A stretch of DNA of 64,000 nucleotides from an uncultured Porphyromonadaceae bacterium (GTDB lineage Bacteria; Bacteroidota; Bacteroidia; Bacteroidales; Muribaculaceae): contig CAJKBH010000009.1 of assembly GCA_905198125.1 (NCBI GenBank), positions 1 to 64,000 of the forward strand, given 5' to 3'. Both the position numbers and the translations under genes were made by a program. Positions 1 through 8,250 of the stretch are shown here, one piece after another (the stretch's first letter is position 1; every line of letters begins with the position of its first letter). The notes under the pieces were generated by a model, which was given only the letters and a program-made list of their open reading frames with translations, ran no database searches and was not told the DNA's origin.

Positions 1-32
1 GTTCCCAGGGTGTTGCCCCCGAAACGCGAATG

Positions 33-64
33 CAAAATTAGTATGTTTTTCAGCCCTTGTCAAG
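33..64 (-). promoter_or_regulatory. Leftward Bacteroidota-type promoter
   Basis: Read on the minus strand, TAATTTTG (complement of 33-40) lies 20 bases downstream of a TTG (complement of 61-63). This matches the Bacteroidota consensus TTTG / 19-21 bases / TAnnTTTG. It points out of the window to the left, so its gene is not visible. Bases 65-183 hold only AT-rich sequence and a small 7-bp hairpin (166-183) just after the kinase gene. Confidence 0.6.
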
Positions 65-183
65 TACTTTTGCGATATTTTTTCAAATTTCCTTTACTTA
101 TCCGTTTAACTCGTTGATATTCCGTGAAATCAATAAATGTTAAAATATGTTTGGTTTTGTTAATATTATGTTCTATAACATAA

Positions 184-612
184 CTACAATGCCAGGAGCT
201 TGGGTAAAAAAACGATAAGACCGACCGCGATGCAGGCAAAAGTCATCAAAAAAACCGCTCCGGCAGCCACATCCTTCACGATTTTTATGTTCTCGTTCCA
301 GTCGCTGCAGACATGATCGGCAAGTTTTTCGACGGCAGTGTTCATTCCTTCGGCAGTGAACATGCCGCCGATACACAATATCACGGCACACCATTCCCAT
401 GCTTCAAGGTGCAGAATTATGCCGGCGATTATAACTACAATGGCCGCGCCAAGATGGAACATGGCGTTGCGTTCATGGCCGAACAGCCATTTGATGCCCT
501 GCCAGGCAAAGCCGAACGACCGCCATCGTCCGCGCAAAAAGCCCGTACGTGGCGGTCGTCCCTCGTTACCGTTATTAGCCCCGGAGGGAGGATTAGAATG
601 TGATGGAGGCAT
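184..612 (-). CDS. dgkA: Diacylglycerol/undecaprenol kinase family protein (DgkA-like)
   Basis: A 142-residue integral membrane kinase of the DgkA family, which phosphorylates undecaprenol or diacylglycerol at the inner membrane. The family signature is visible as EGMNTAVE near residues 87-94, followed by KDVAAGAV, and three hydrophobic helices are present. The N-terminal 25 residues are polar and Pro/Gly/Asn-rich, longer than in many family members, so a later start is possible. The start overlaps the end of the upstream PAP2 phosphatase gene by 20 bases. Pairing a lipid kinase with a lipid phosphatase suggests undecaprenyl-phosphate recycling, but the lipid specificity is inferred. Confidence 0.85.
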   Translation of the reverse strand: MPPSHSNPPSGANNGNEGRPPRTGFLRGRWRSFGFAWQGIKWLFGHERNAMFHLGAAIVVIIAGIILHLEAWEWCAVILCIGGMFTAEGMNTAVEKLADHVCSDWNENIKIVKDVAAGAVFLMTFACIAVGLIVFLPKLLAL

Positions 613-1186
613 ATATACCGATGTTTTTGGTCCGTTCGTCGGCCACGGGGGCCAGCTGAAGGTTATGTTTCCTGGCGAACGGTGTGGTGAATATCAGGGC
701 CGAGCCGGCGCCGATGGCGGCACCGACCAGACAGTCCCATACATAATGCTGGCGCGAGAAACATCGTCCCCAGGCCACGTATGTGCCGAGCACGTATGCC
801 GGCACGCCGTATTGCCAACCGTAGCGGCGCGTCAGGTATGTGGCTGTTGCGAACGAGACGGCGGTATGGCCGGAGGGAAAACTGTGGAAGTCGCTTCCGT
901 CGGGTCGTTTCTCGCGGCAGGCGTATTTCAGGGCGTAGGTGGCTGCAGCGGTTACGGCGGCGGTCTCCACGCCTTGCAGCAGTCCCTGCCAGTCGCGGGC
1001 GCACAGCGTACCGATCAGCGCGGCCGCCGGCAATGCCAGTGCCACGATATCCGTGCTTCGCTTCACGCCCTTCATGGCGTGAGTGAGCTGATAGGGTTTC
1101 TGCTGCGGGTACGTAATCTGTGCCGACGACGCCAGCACTCCGGCCAGCACCGCCACCACAATCAATATGTGCTTAATATTATACAT
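593..1186 (-). CDS. PAP2 family phosphatase (phosphatidic acid / undecaprenyl-PP phosphatase-like)
   Basis: A 197-residue protein with all three PAP2 motifs: KYACREKRP near residue 90, PSGHTAVS near 108, and SRQHYVWD near 145, which carries the catalytic histidine. An N-terminal hydrophobic signal or anchor ends near residue 22 (SSAQ), so the protein is likely periplasmic or membrane-embedded. It is cotranscribed with the overlapping dgkA-like gene. Likely substrates are undecaprenyl diphosphate, phosphatidic acid or lipid A phosphate; the sequence does not distinguish them. Confidence 0.85.
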   Translation of the reverse strand: MYNIKHILIVVAVLAGVLASSAQITYPQQKPYQLTHAMKGVKRSTDIVALALPAAALIGTLCARDWQGLLQGVETAAVTAAATYALKYACREKRPDGSDFHSFPSGHTAVSFATATYLTRRYGWQYGVPAYVLGTYVAWGRCFSRQHYVWDCLVGAAIGAGSALIFTTPFARKHNLQLAPVADERTKNIGIYASITF

Positions 1187-1203
1187 AAGGGTTTATTATT
1201 TAT

Positions 1204-1260
1204 GGGCGGTGAGGACCCAGCCTTTCCAGTTACGGGCGGTGGGGACACCGCCCCTCCAGT
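1204..1260. repeat. GGCGGTG/CACCGCC hairpin repeat, two units
   Basis: A perfect 8-bp stem (1234-1241 with 1246-1253, loop GGGA) is followed by CTCCAGT. A degenerate copy, GGGCGGTGAGGACCCAGCC, with a similar CCAGT tail lies just before it at 1204-1230. The same unit recurs at 11229-11254 and 12341-12366 in other spacers. It sits between the PCMD gene and the PAP2 gene and could act as a terminator-like structure, although no T-run follows. Confidence 0.7.
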
Positions 1261-1292
1261 CGTCGCGGCTCGGGGAGTCTGCGCCACTATCG

Positions 1293-2864
1293 TCAGTAGT
1301 CGTAGCTGAAGGAGAGCTGGTCGACCCAGAGCTTGGAACCGTTGCCGCCGGTGAAGTAGTCGCCGAACTTGGAGGCACAACAGGAAATGACCAGATAACT
1401 GGGCACCCTCGACGTGTCGCGGTATTTGATCTCGACCTCGAACGGCTGGTAACCGTCCATGGTGCCGGCATCAAGCAGCTCACCATAGCCTATCACATAG
1501 TCGGCATTCGGATTGAACAGCTGACGGTTCTTCGGGTTGGTACGGATCTCGTACGGTGCGGTCCAGTCGGTCAGCGCTATGTATATCTGACATGTATCGG
1601 GACGTCCCTTCAGGTCGGCCCATTCCGATGATGCATAGTCTATGTTCACGCCCTGATACTGGTAATATCCCTTCAGCTTGGTGGGCCTCAGGTTCCACGG
1701 GCGCCCGAAGTTCAGGATGCCGTTGGTGCCGTCCACCTTGGCGAACACACCGGTGAATATGGATCCGGCGCCGAGTTTGCCAATAATGCCGATGCCCACG
1801 AAGCGGGTATTGAGCAGCGCTGCGGTACCGGTGCCGGCAGGCGTATGGTCGGAAGGCTCGCTGTTGTTCGATCCCAACGTCATGGTGCCTGTATTGCCCG
1901 TATCCCAGAACGAAGTGCCGTCCTCGGCCCATGGACACCACATGCCTTTGGAAGTCTTGTGCCAGTCCTCGAAGTCGCCGTTGGGTATATCGGCGGTGGC
2001 CTGTGTGGTGACGCTCACGATGTTGCCAACGTTCTCGCCCGACACGGCGCGCACCTCATAGTCTGTCAGCGGCTCCAGGTGGTCGATGTGGCACGCGAAG
2101 CTGCCCTGTGTCTGCGTGATGGCGCTCTCAGGCACGTCGATCCAGTCGGTGCTGCCCTTGCGGCGGTACTGGAAGCCGTTCTTCGCGTCGGCCGGTCCCA
2201 TACCGTAAGCCCATACCACCTGCGACCAGGGATCGACCCTCGAAGTGCTGACCACCAGTTCCGATATCTGCGCGTAGAGGGTCCACACTTCCTCGCGGTC
2301 CCAATACTTCAGGGTTATCTTCTTAGGCTCGTACAGGTCGATGGGACCCGGCTCGAGCGGCGGATCATACTGCGTCACTCCGGCCGGACCGAGCTTGGCC
2401 CGCACCAGCCGCAGACTGTGCAGGTCGGTGCCTTCGGGCATGGTCACCACCACGCGGCGGGCCACCGGGTCGATCACACTGCTGCCCATCTCGCCGTCAA
2501 CCTCGAAGTACCGCTCTATGTCCTGTACGGCCTGAATCTTCCATATATAATCCTGATACAGGCTCAGCTTCACGTACAATGGCCGCGACATGTCGTACGT
2601 GCCCTGCAGCAGATTCGTGTCGCAGCGTGCACCGGCGCTCATGGTGAATTCCGTGAAACGCACATGGTCGATGTCCACGGTCTCCTTAAGATATACCGTC
2701 ACCTCCTGCGACACCGAGTCGATGTACGACGGGCGCAGCTCGCCCTCGGCCGTCAGCGACGTTATGTTACAGATGATGCGCGGATACGGCAGGTCGTTCT
2801 TGATGCAACCCGCCACTGCCAGCAGCAGCACCGCCGCTATATACAATATATTTCGATTCTTCAT
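1293..2864 (-). CDS. PCMD domain-containing surface lipoprotein
   Basis: A 523-residue lipoprotein with signal peptide and lipobox (VAGC, cysteine at residue 20). The middle contains a fibronectin type III-like segment (NGFQYRRKGSTDW, then LEPLTDYEVRAVS). After the IPNGDFEDWH motif the C-terminal ~220 residues look like the PCMD (putative carbohydrate metabolism) beta-jelly-roll seen in Bacteroidota, ending KLWVDQLSFSYDY. It is the last gene of the leftward six-gene operon, one base after the barrel gene's stop. The domain is only tentatively tied to carbohydrates; binding at the cell surface is inference. Confidence 0.8.
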   Translation of the reverse strand: MKNRNILYIAAVLLLAVAGCIKNDLPYPRIICNITSLTAEGELRPSYIDSVSQEVTVYLKETVDIDHVRFTEFTMSAGARCDTNLLQGTYDMSRPLYVKLSLYQDYIWKIQAVQDIERYFEVDGEMGSSVIDPVARRVVVTMPEGTDLHSLRLVRAKLGPAGVTQYDPPLEPGPIDLYEPKKITLKYWDREEVWTLYAQISELVVSTSRVDPWSQVVWAYGMGPADAKNGFQYRRKGSTDWIDVPESAITQTQGSFACHIDHLEPLTDYEVRAVSGENVGNIVSVTTQATADIPNGDFEDWHKTSKGMWCPWAEDGTSFWDTGNTGTMTLGSNNSEPSDHTPAGTGTAALLNTRFVGIGIIGKLGAGSIFTGVFAKVDGTNGILNFGRPWNLRPTKLKGYYQYQGVNIDYASSEWADLKGRPDTCQIYIALTDWTAPYEIRTNPKNRQLFNPNADYVIGYGELLDAGTMDGYQPFEVEIKYRDTSRVPSYLVISCCASKFGDYFTGGNGSKLWVDQLSFSYDY

Positions 2865-2865
2865 A

Positions 2866-3882
2866 TTAGATATGGACGCCGATGCCGAAGTTAATGTTGA
2901 ACAAATTAAAACGGAAACTTGCTCCGGACGACAGACGGTTGCCCGTATCCTTGCCGTCTTCGGTCTGGCGTTCCTTCTTGATGTTGAAGCCGAACACGCC
3001 GAACGAGATATGGAACGACACGTTCTTCATGATAAACATCTGGACGCCGGGCGAGAAGTTAAGCTGCGCCTCGGTCCATGTGGTGTGCGTGGTGCGCAGG
3101 TTGCCGCCGTACGGGCGCTTGAAGTCACTGCTGCCGGACCCGAACGCCAGTTCTATCTCATTATATATACCGAACCGGCCGTGGCGGCTCAGTCCGATGT
3201 ACTGGCTGGCGAACACGGCCCCGGTGTACGACTCGGCCTTATAGCCGATGTCGTGCAGACTGAAGTTCATGTCCTCGTCGATGTCCACCTTGAACGAATC
3301 CACGTTGCCCCTGGCGTTGTAATAGCCGAAGCGCATACCCACCGCAAGGTTGTTGCGGACGGTGTATTGCAGATACGGGCGTATGCGGAATGCGTGTGCG
3401 CCGATGTTGATGTCGCTCAGCAGGTCGAATATCTCCAGGTCCTTGGTCGACAGGTTGCCGTAGCTGACTGTCAGTCCGAACGACCATTGCCCCTTGGGCA
3501 CATACAGCAGTGCCGACAGGCCGCGGTCGTAGCGGCCGAGATTGCGTTGTTTCAGCACCATCGGGATGGTATCGCCACGGTATGTGGTCTGTTCCTCCAG
3601 GTCCAGGTCCAGGTTGTCGTCCACCACGCGGCTGTGGCCGCGCAGCAGCTGCAGCACGTCGTTCTGCAGCGAGTCCGGGATGTAAATGTACGCTCCCTTG
3701 GGCGACACCGAATCCGTGGGATGCGAAACCGCGGGTTTCGCCACAGTCGCCTTCGACACAGACACGGCAGGGGCAGGCGTTGGTTCAATGGCCGGCGCGG
3801 CGTAGGCACCCAGGCACATCAGGGCCGTCAGCCCTATGACCGTCAATCTGTTCAATCCGTTTGATGTCTTCTTCATGATCAT
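2866..3882 (-). CDS. Outer-membrane beta-barrel protein of unknown function (paralogue 1)
   Basis: A 338-residue protein with a signal peptide (cleavage likely after AYA, near residue 29) and a proline/alanine-rich stretch. A series of alternating amphipathic strands follows, ending in GIGVHI, typical of an outer-membrane barrel. It shares the VPKGQW motif, a RFGIYNE segment, a GVFGFN segment and a similar C-terminal strand pattern with the next gene upstream, so the two are tandem paralogues. It overlaps that gene by four bases (ATGA). A second in-frame ATG two codons later is an alternative start. I do not recognise a named family. Confidence 0.7.
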   Translation of the reverse strand: MIMKKTSNGLNRLTVIGLTALMCLGAYAAPAIEPTPAPAVSVSKATVAKPAVSHPTDSVSPKGAYIYIPDSLQNDVLQLLRGHSRVVDDNLDLDLEEQTTYRGDTIPMVLKQRNLGRYDRGLSALLYVPKGQWSFGLTVSYGNLSTKDLEIFDLLSDINIGAHAFRIRPYLQYTVRNNLAVGMRFGYYNARGNVDSFKVDIDEDMNFSLHDIGYKAESYTGAVFASQYIGLSRHGRFGIYNEIELAFGSGSSDFKRPYGGNLRTTHTTWTEAQLNFSPGVQMFIMKNVSFHISFGVFGFNIKKERQTEDGKDTGNRLSSGASFRFNLFNINFGIGVHI

Positions 3883-4709
3883 AGATAAAAAGCTGCTCCA
3901 AACGAGATGGAGAACAGATTGATTTTAAAATTGGCCGACTGCGTCTTTCGGTGCGACACGTATATCTGGTCCTTGATGGACTTGGTGTGGCGGTAATTGA
4001 AGCCGAGCACGCCGATGTTGACCTCGACGGCGCTGTAGTTGCTCAGGAAACACACCAGTCCGGGCATCACGCCGATGCCGGCCTGGAAGTTGCGCTCGTA
4101 CGTGCCGGTCAGCGACTCGCCGCGGCCGGTGGTGATCTTGCTCTGGCCGCCGCCTAACTGCAGTTGCACCTCGTTGAAGATGCCGAAACGGCGCGTGCGT
4201 CCGAGGCTGAAATAGTTGCGGAACAATAACGTGCCGTAATAATTGTGCGACAGCGAATACAGATGATTGATGTCATAGTTCGTGTCCTCGCCCAACACTA
4301 TGTCGGCACTGGCCAGCTTCACCAGCGAACGGGTGTAGCTGAACTTGGCGCCCGCCGCCATATCGTCCTTGAAGGCGAACAGCAGCTTGGGGCTGACGCT
4401 GACGTTGTAGGTATCGCCGTTTATCTTCTCGAACACCAGGAACTGATAGTCGTTCTGGTCCGACTGCGAATATCCGAACGAGATACCGGCTATCCACTGC
4501 CCTTTGGGCACCAGGACTACGGACTCAAGCTTACGCTCGAACTCCGTCACCGGACGCTCCAAGCGCATGGAGTCGATCATGGCCGGCGTGATGTGCAGCG
4601 TGTCAGTCGCGGCAGCCGAGCGCCGAGTATCAGACACAGTTTGACTCCGGGCCGTCAAGCCCGGAGTCAAAATTGATACGATTATCGCTATCCAGAAGGA
4701 TTTATTCAT
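3879..4709 (-). CDS. Outer-membrane beta-barrel protein of unknown function (paralogue 2)
   Basis: A 276-residue secreted protein with an N-terminal signal peptide ending near TARSQ. It contains VLVPKGQW, RRFGIFNEVQLQLG and GVLGFNY segments matching the downstream 338-residue protein, and ends with strand-like ISFGAAFYL. This supports a small outer-membrane barrel. It overlaps the DUF4493/PCMD gene upstream by eight bases and the downstream barrel gene by four, so translation is probably coupled. It may be the membrane partner that anchors or exports the adjacent lipoproteins; no direct evidence shows this. Confidence 0.7.
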   Translation of the reverse strand: MNKSFWIAIIVSILTPGLTARSQTVSDTRRSAAATDTLHITPAMIDSMRLERPVTEFERKLESVVLVPKGQWIAGISFGYSQSDQNDYQFLVFEKINGDTYNVSVSPKLLFAFKDDMAAGAKFSYTRSLVKLASADIVLGEDTNYDINHLYSLSHNYYGTLLFRNYFSLGRTRRFGIFNEVQLQLGGGQSKITTGRGESLTGTYERNFQAGIGVMPGLVCFLSNYSAVEVNIGVLGFNYRHTKSIKDQIYVSHRKTQSANFKINLFSISFGAAFYL

Positions 4710-6948
4710 ACACTAATTCAAAGTCATCCAGGTACATCACACTCTTGTCACTTCCGGCATAGAAATCACCATATTTACTTGCCGCAGCAACGATAACCAG
4801 ATGAGTCGGACGTACCGTTTGTGCACGTTCTTTGTATTCCAACGGAATTTCAAGCAAACTCAGTTGATTGTCATCACCGAAGCTTGTCCCTTCCCATGTC
4901 ACCTGACCATAGGCTACAATGTAATCTCCATCGGGATTAAACAATGTGCTGGTGTCTTTGGTATGAATCTCTACAGTACCTGTAGTAAGAGCCACATATA
5001 CCTGTCCATGGTCAGGTTGTCCTTCAACCAACGGACATCCGCTTGCAGTCTTGTTCACCGCACCGGGACGGTAATTTGCCCATACACGCACTTTTGTCGG
5101 ATGCGACTGATTATATGTACGACCCAAATTTAAGATTCCCTTTGTGACATTCTCAATGCCTACAAAGTCGCCGAGGAAAATGTTACCGGCTGCTAAAACG
5201 CCCATTGCTGACGCAGACGCAAGACGAGCACTATATTTGCCTGAATGTTTAACAGATTCATCTTCCTGCGTCATCGTAATGCCAGCTATGGCACCACCCG
5301 CATTTCCAGAACTCCATTGCGTAGGAGTATCGCCGGTACCCGGGAATTTCACATCCTTGTTTTTGAATTTGTATGTACTCCAATCCTCCATAGAGGCATT
5401 GGGGATGATATACTTGGCTTCGGTGGTGAATGTCTGGATGTTCGTGGATTCGAAATCGTCGGCAAATGCCTTGAACTCATACGTTGTGCCTGCTTCCAGA
5501 CCGCTAAGTGTCACGGAATATGCCGTACCCTTGTTGGCGCGGGTGCGACGCGGTGCGCCACTGGCTCCTGTTGCCACAGCCTCGTTCCAAGCCGATTCGC
5601 CGGCCTTGCGGTATTTGAAGCCATAGCGTGCGGCATCGGCATTGTAGAGAGTTCCGGTCAGGGTAGCTTTAGTAGCTAAGACAGCCATAGGAGCGGTCTC
5701 GGCATCGGGAGCCGGATCGGCTATTACATCGTCAATCTTTTCAATCGCATCGTTGCTGTTGGCGATACGCAGGGAAGCCGCCGTAACCAAGTTGCGGGAG
5801 TCGGTAGCCGTAATGGCAACCGTGTACTGCGTCGGGCTTGACGGAAGCGCGTTGAGGAACGCCGCAGGGAACGTAACGTATATCTCGTACACATCCACAC
5901 CGCTTTCGGCATCCTTGCTGTTCTGACGCTCTACGGTGATGCCCTTGGACTGCAACTGCTCGACATAGGTATTGTTCAGCAGGTCGCCGTCGGTCATGTC
6001 GGCAAAGTTCTCGCTGAATCCTACCTGCACGCTCTTGGTGCCTTTATACTCGCAGATGTAGAGTTTCTGATCGTTGAACGTCCGGTCGGTGTTGACCAAC
6101 TGTTCGGCTATGTCGAAGCCATAACCCTTCACAATAGGTGCGGGGAAGATTTCAACGGTATCATCAATGATTGGAATATCCTTGATGATGAGCTGAATCA
6201 ACGCACCGCCCTCGTCGATGGAAGGCTTGTCGGCGCTCAACGCAATCTGATATTCGTGCGCGCGCTCCACGTTCTGGATCTTGGACTCCTTGCTGTAGGC
6301 CTGACCGTCCTCGGTGGTACCCTCTATATTGACTGTTATCGTCCTGTTCTCGGCCGTGTAGTTCTTCGCGTCCTGCGGCGACGGAATCATGAAGTAACCC
6401 TTGTTGTCGGCAAGCATCGTCTCGTCGAATTCCAGGGAACCGCGACTCGACGTGAACGTGATCTTGGGATTTTTCAATCCGGTCTCGGCAACCGAAGCGG
6501 CGTCCACGGACACAACCACGTTGGCTATGTTGCACTTCATGGATACAGACGTGCTCTCGTTTTCGATTATTTCGAAAGGCTGCTGACCGCGATAGAACTT
6601 GCTGTCGAACGAAGCGGCTACGGAGTCGCCTGTCCAGGCGTTGCACACATACTGTCCTGTTGACAGTTTGATGGACGCGGGAATATTGGCCAGACCCTTG
6701 TACTTACGCATCACGCCACGGCTGTTCTCTATGAATACCACACACTTGTCCCGGAGGGACTGTACGTATTCGGCATTGTCAAGATTATTCTCGGCGCGGG
6801 TCTGCTTGACCTCGCCGTTGATTTCGGTGTTGATGGAGAGGGAACCCTCGCCGCCCTCACCGAAGGGTGCCTCCATGGCGCACGACTGCAATAATGCTGC
6901 GGTCGCTATAACAGCTGAAGCGGCTATATATATATTTATCCTTTTCAT
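4702..6948 (-). CDS. DUF4493-like lipoprotein with Fn3-like and PCMD-like domains
   Basis: A 748-residue lipoprotein with lipobox cysteine at residue 23 (LQSC). The N-terminal region resembles DUF4493 lipoproteins, with TRAE at residues 50-53 and a polypeptide of beta-strands. A fibronectin-like segment (FKYRKAGESAW, LEAGTTYEFKAFADD) precedes IPNASMEDWS, which opens a C-terminal PCMD-like jelly-roll (LFNPDGDYIVAYGQ, MYLDDFELVYE) resembling that of the last gene in this operon. Bases 4741-4860, coding for the C-terminus, have 53 G/C of 120, visibly poorer than the rest of the gene. Its last base coincides with the stop of the upstream gene. Confidence 0.75.
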   Translation of the reverse strand: MKRINIYIAASAVIATAALLQSCAMEAPFGEGGEGSLSINTEINGEVKQTRAENNLDNAEYVQSLRDKCVVFIENSRGVMRKYKGLANIPASIKLSTGQYVCNAWTGDSVAASFDSKFYRGQQPFEIIENESTSVSMKCNIANVVVSVDAASVAETGLKNPKITFTSSRGSLEFDETMLADNKGYFMIPSPQDAKNYTAENRTITVNIEGTTEDGQAYSKESKIQNVERAHEYQIALSADKPSIDEGGALIQLIIKDIPIIDDTVEIFPAPIVKGYGFDIAEQLVNTDRTFNDQKLYICEYKGTKSVQVGFSENFADMTDGDLLNNTYVEQLQSKGITVERQNSKDAESGVDVYEIYVTFPAAFLNALPSSPTQYTVAITATDSRNLVTAASLRIANSNDAIEKIDDVIADPAPDAETAPMAVLATKATLTGTLYNADAARYGFKYRKAGESAWNEAVATGASGAPRRTRANKGTAYSVTLSGLEAGTTYEFKAFADDFESTNIQTFTTEAKYIIPNASMEDWSTYKFKNKDVKFPGTGDTPTQWSSGNAGGAIAGITMTQEDESVKHSGKYSARLASASAMGVLAAGNIFLGDFVGIENVTKGILNLGRTYNQSHPTKVRVWANYRPGAVNKTASGCPLVEGQPDHGQVYVALTTGTVEIHTKDTSTLFNPDGDYIVAYGQVTWEGTSFGDDNQLSLLEIPLEYKERAQTVRPTHLVIVAAASKYGDFYAGSDKSVMYLDDFELVYE

Positions 6949-8237
6949 TAGTCTAATATCTTAAGCATTAGAGTCTTGGTGCATTCGCCATTGGCATCTT
7001 TCACATACATCCTGAATTTATGTATCTGGCCCGGTTCCTGTACACCCTGAAGCATTCCCATAAAATTAGTTATATCAAATGCAACGTGAGTATTACCCTT
7101 CTGATTTACCGGGAATTTTAACAAATCACTTGTCAATGCAGCAGCAAGGTCATCCGGCGTCACAGCAAGATTAAGATGTGAGGCAAGATTAATTCCAGCC
7201 AGTACTTCAGGTGTAAGTGCATCCGAGATAATATCACAGGTCAGTTCCTGAATTCCTCCTTCAGCTTCACTGTCTATATTGAACTTCACGGGTTCTCCAG
7301 GAGTAATTTCCCATACCTGATCGAACACAAGATTAGGCGCATCAGTGGCAGGAGCAATTTTGGGACCATTATCGGGAGTGGGAGGCTCGGGGTCGTCGCC
7401 GCCGCCCCAGTTCGGACGGTCGCTGTCGTCCAGAGGCGCGTCGTCCTCAAGAGTCACGTCGGCGTTAACGTCCTCGGTTGTGACCGAAGCGTCCACCACT
7501 ATTTCACCGCTCGCACCGCCCGTGGGGTCGCCCCCGCTGTTCTGGTGGAGCTTGAACGTAAGTTTATACCAGCGCCCCTTGGCGATGCCTTCGTACGACT
7601 TACTCTCTACGATATCCGAGCCGTTGACCTTGCCGTGGAACGTGGCGACCAGCGTGTTCTCGTTGGTATGCTTGAAGTAACCGGCCTTTCCGGAGGTTGC
7701 CTCGGCGGATGTGAAGTTCAGTCCGGGGTTATCGCCTACCTTTACCTCCACATACGAATCGGGCGACATTGCGGCCAACAGGGTTTCGTCAAAGACAATG
7801 GTGGCCTTGATGTTCCTCAGCTCGCATTCTATCGGAGATATGAACGAGGTAATCTTGTATGCCTCTACATCGAATTCTTCCGATTGTCCCTTAAAGTAGG
7901 GATTCTCCCACTCGGCGTTGAGATCCTGACCCAACTCAGCCGTAGCGGTATAAGTGCCTACCTTCAGCGTCACCACATCGGGCATTTCACTGTATGTGTA
8001 GCTCTTGGCAGCGACGGTCTCGCCCTTCTTTATGAAGTTGATCTTGAAATTGCTGAGATCCACGCCCTGCTCGGCACGTGTCACCATTATCTGGTCCGAA
8101 GTGGTGGACATGTCAAGAGCGGTTTTGAGCACCTGTCCCTCGTTGTCCGACATCTCCTCATCGAATCCTTTCTCCTTCGAGCATCCGGCCATCAGAAGAC
8201 CTGCCGACAGAAGTGGTATCAAATATATCTTTTTCAT
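6948..8237 (-). CDS. DUF4493-like lipoprotein
   Basis: A 429-residue lipoprotein (lipobox MAGC, cysteine 19) with TRAE at residues 53-56 and a DUF4493-like N-terminal half. A hinge rich in Asp, Pro and Gly (DDSDRPNWGGGDDPEPPTPDNGP) leads to a ~130-residue C-terminal domain. That C-terminal domain is encoded by markedly AT-richer DNA: I counted 77 G/C of 180 in 7021-7200 against 120 of 180 in 7381-7560. No PCMD domain is evident here. It shares the coupled operon with two longer relatives. Confidence 0.7.
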   Translation of the reverse strand: MKKIYLIPLLSAGLLMAGCSKEKGFDEEMSDNEGQVLKTALDMSTTSDQIMVTRAEQGVDLSNFKINFIKKGETVAAKSYTYSEMPDVVTLKVGTYTATAELGQDLNAEWENPYFKGQSEEFDVEAYKITSFISPIECELRNIKATIVFDETLLAAMSPDSYVEVKVGDNPGLNFTSAEATSGKAGYFKHTNENTLVATFHGKVNGSDIVESKSYEGIAKGRWYKLTFKLHQNSGGDPTGGASGEIVVDASVTTEDVNADVTLEDDAPLDDSDRPNWGGGDDPEPPTPDNGPKIAPATDAPNLVFDQVWEITPGEPVKFNIDSEAEGGIQELTCDIISDALTPEVLAGINLASHLNLAVTPDDLAAALTSDLLKFPVNQKGNTHVAFDITNFMGMLQGVQEPGQIHKFRMYVKDANGECTKTLMLKILD

Positions 8238-8250
8238 TTATCTGTTCTTA

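Noticed and set aside
5745..5757. GCATCGTTGCTG inside the 748-residue lipoprotein gene as another leader motif
   Set aside because: It lies in coding sequence, is not near a start codon and matches only partially; treated as chance.
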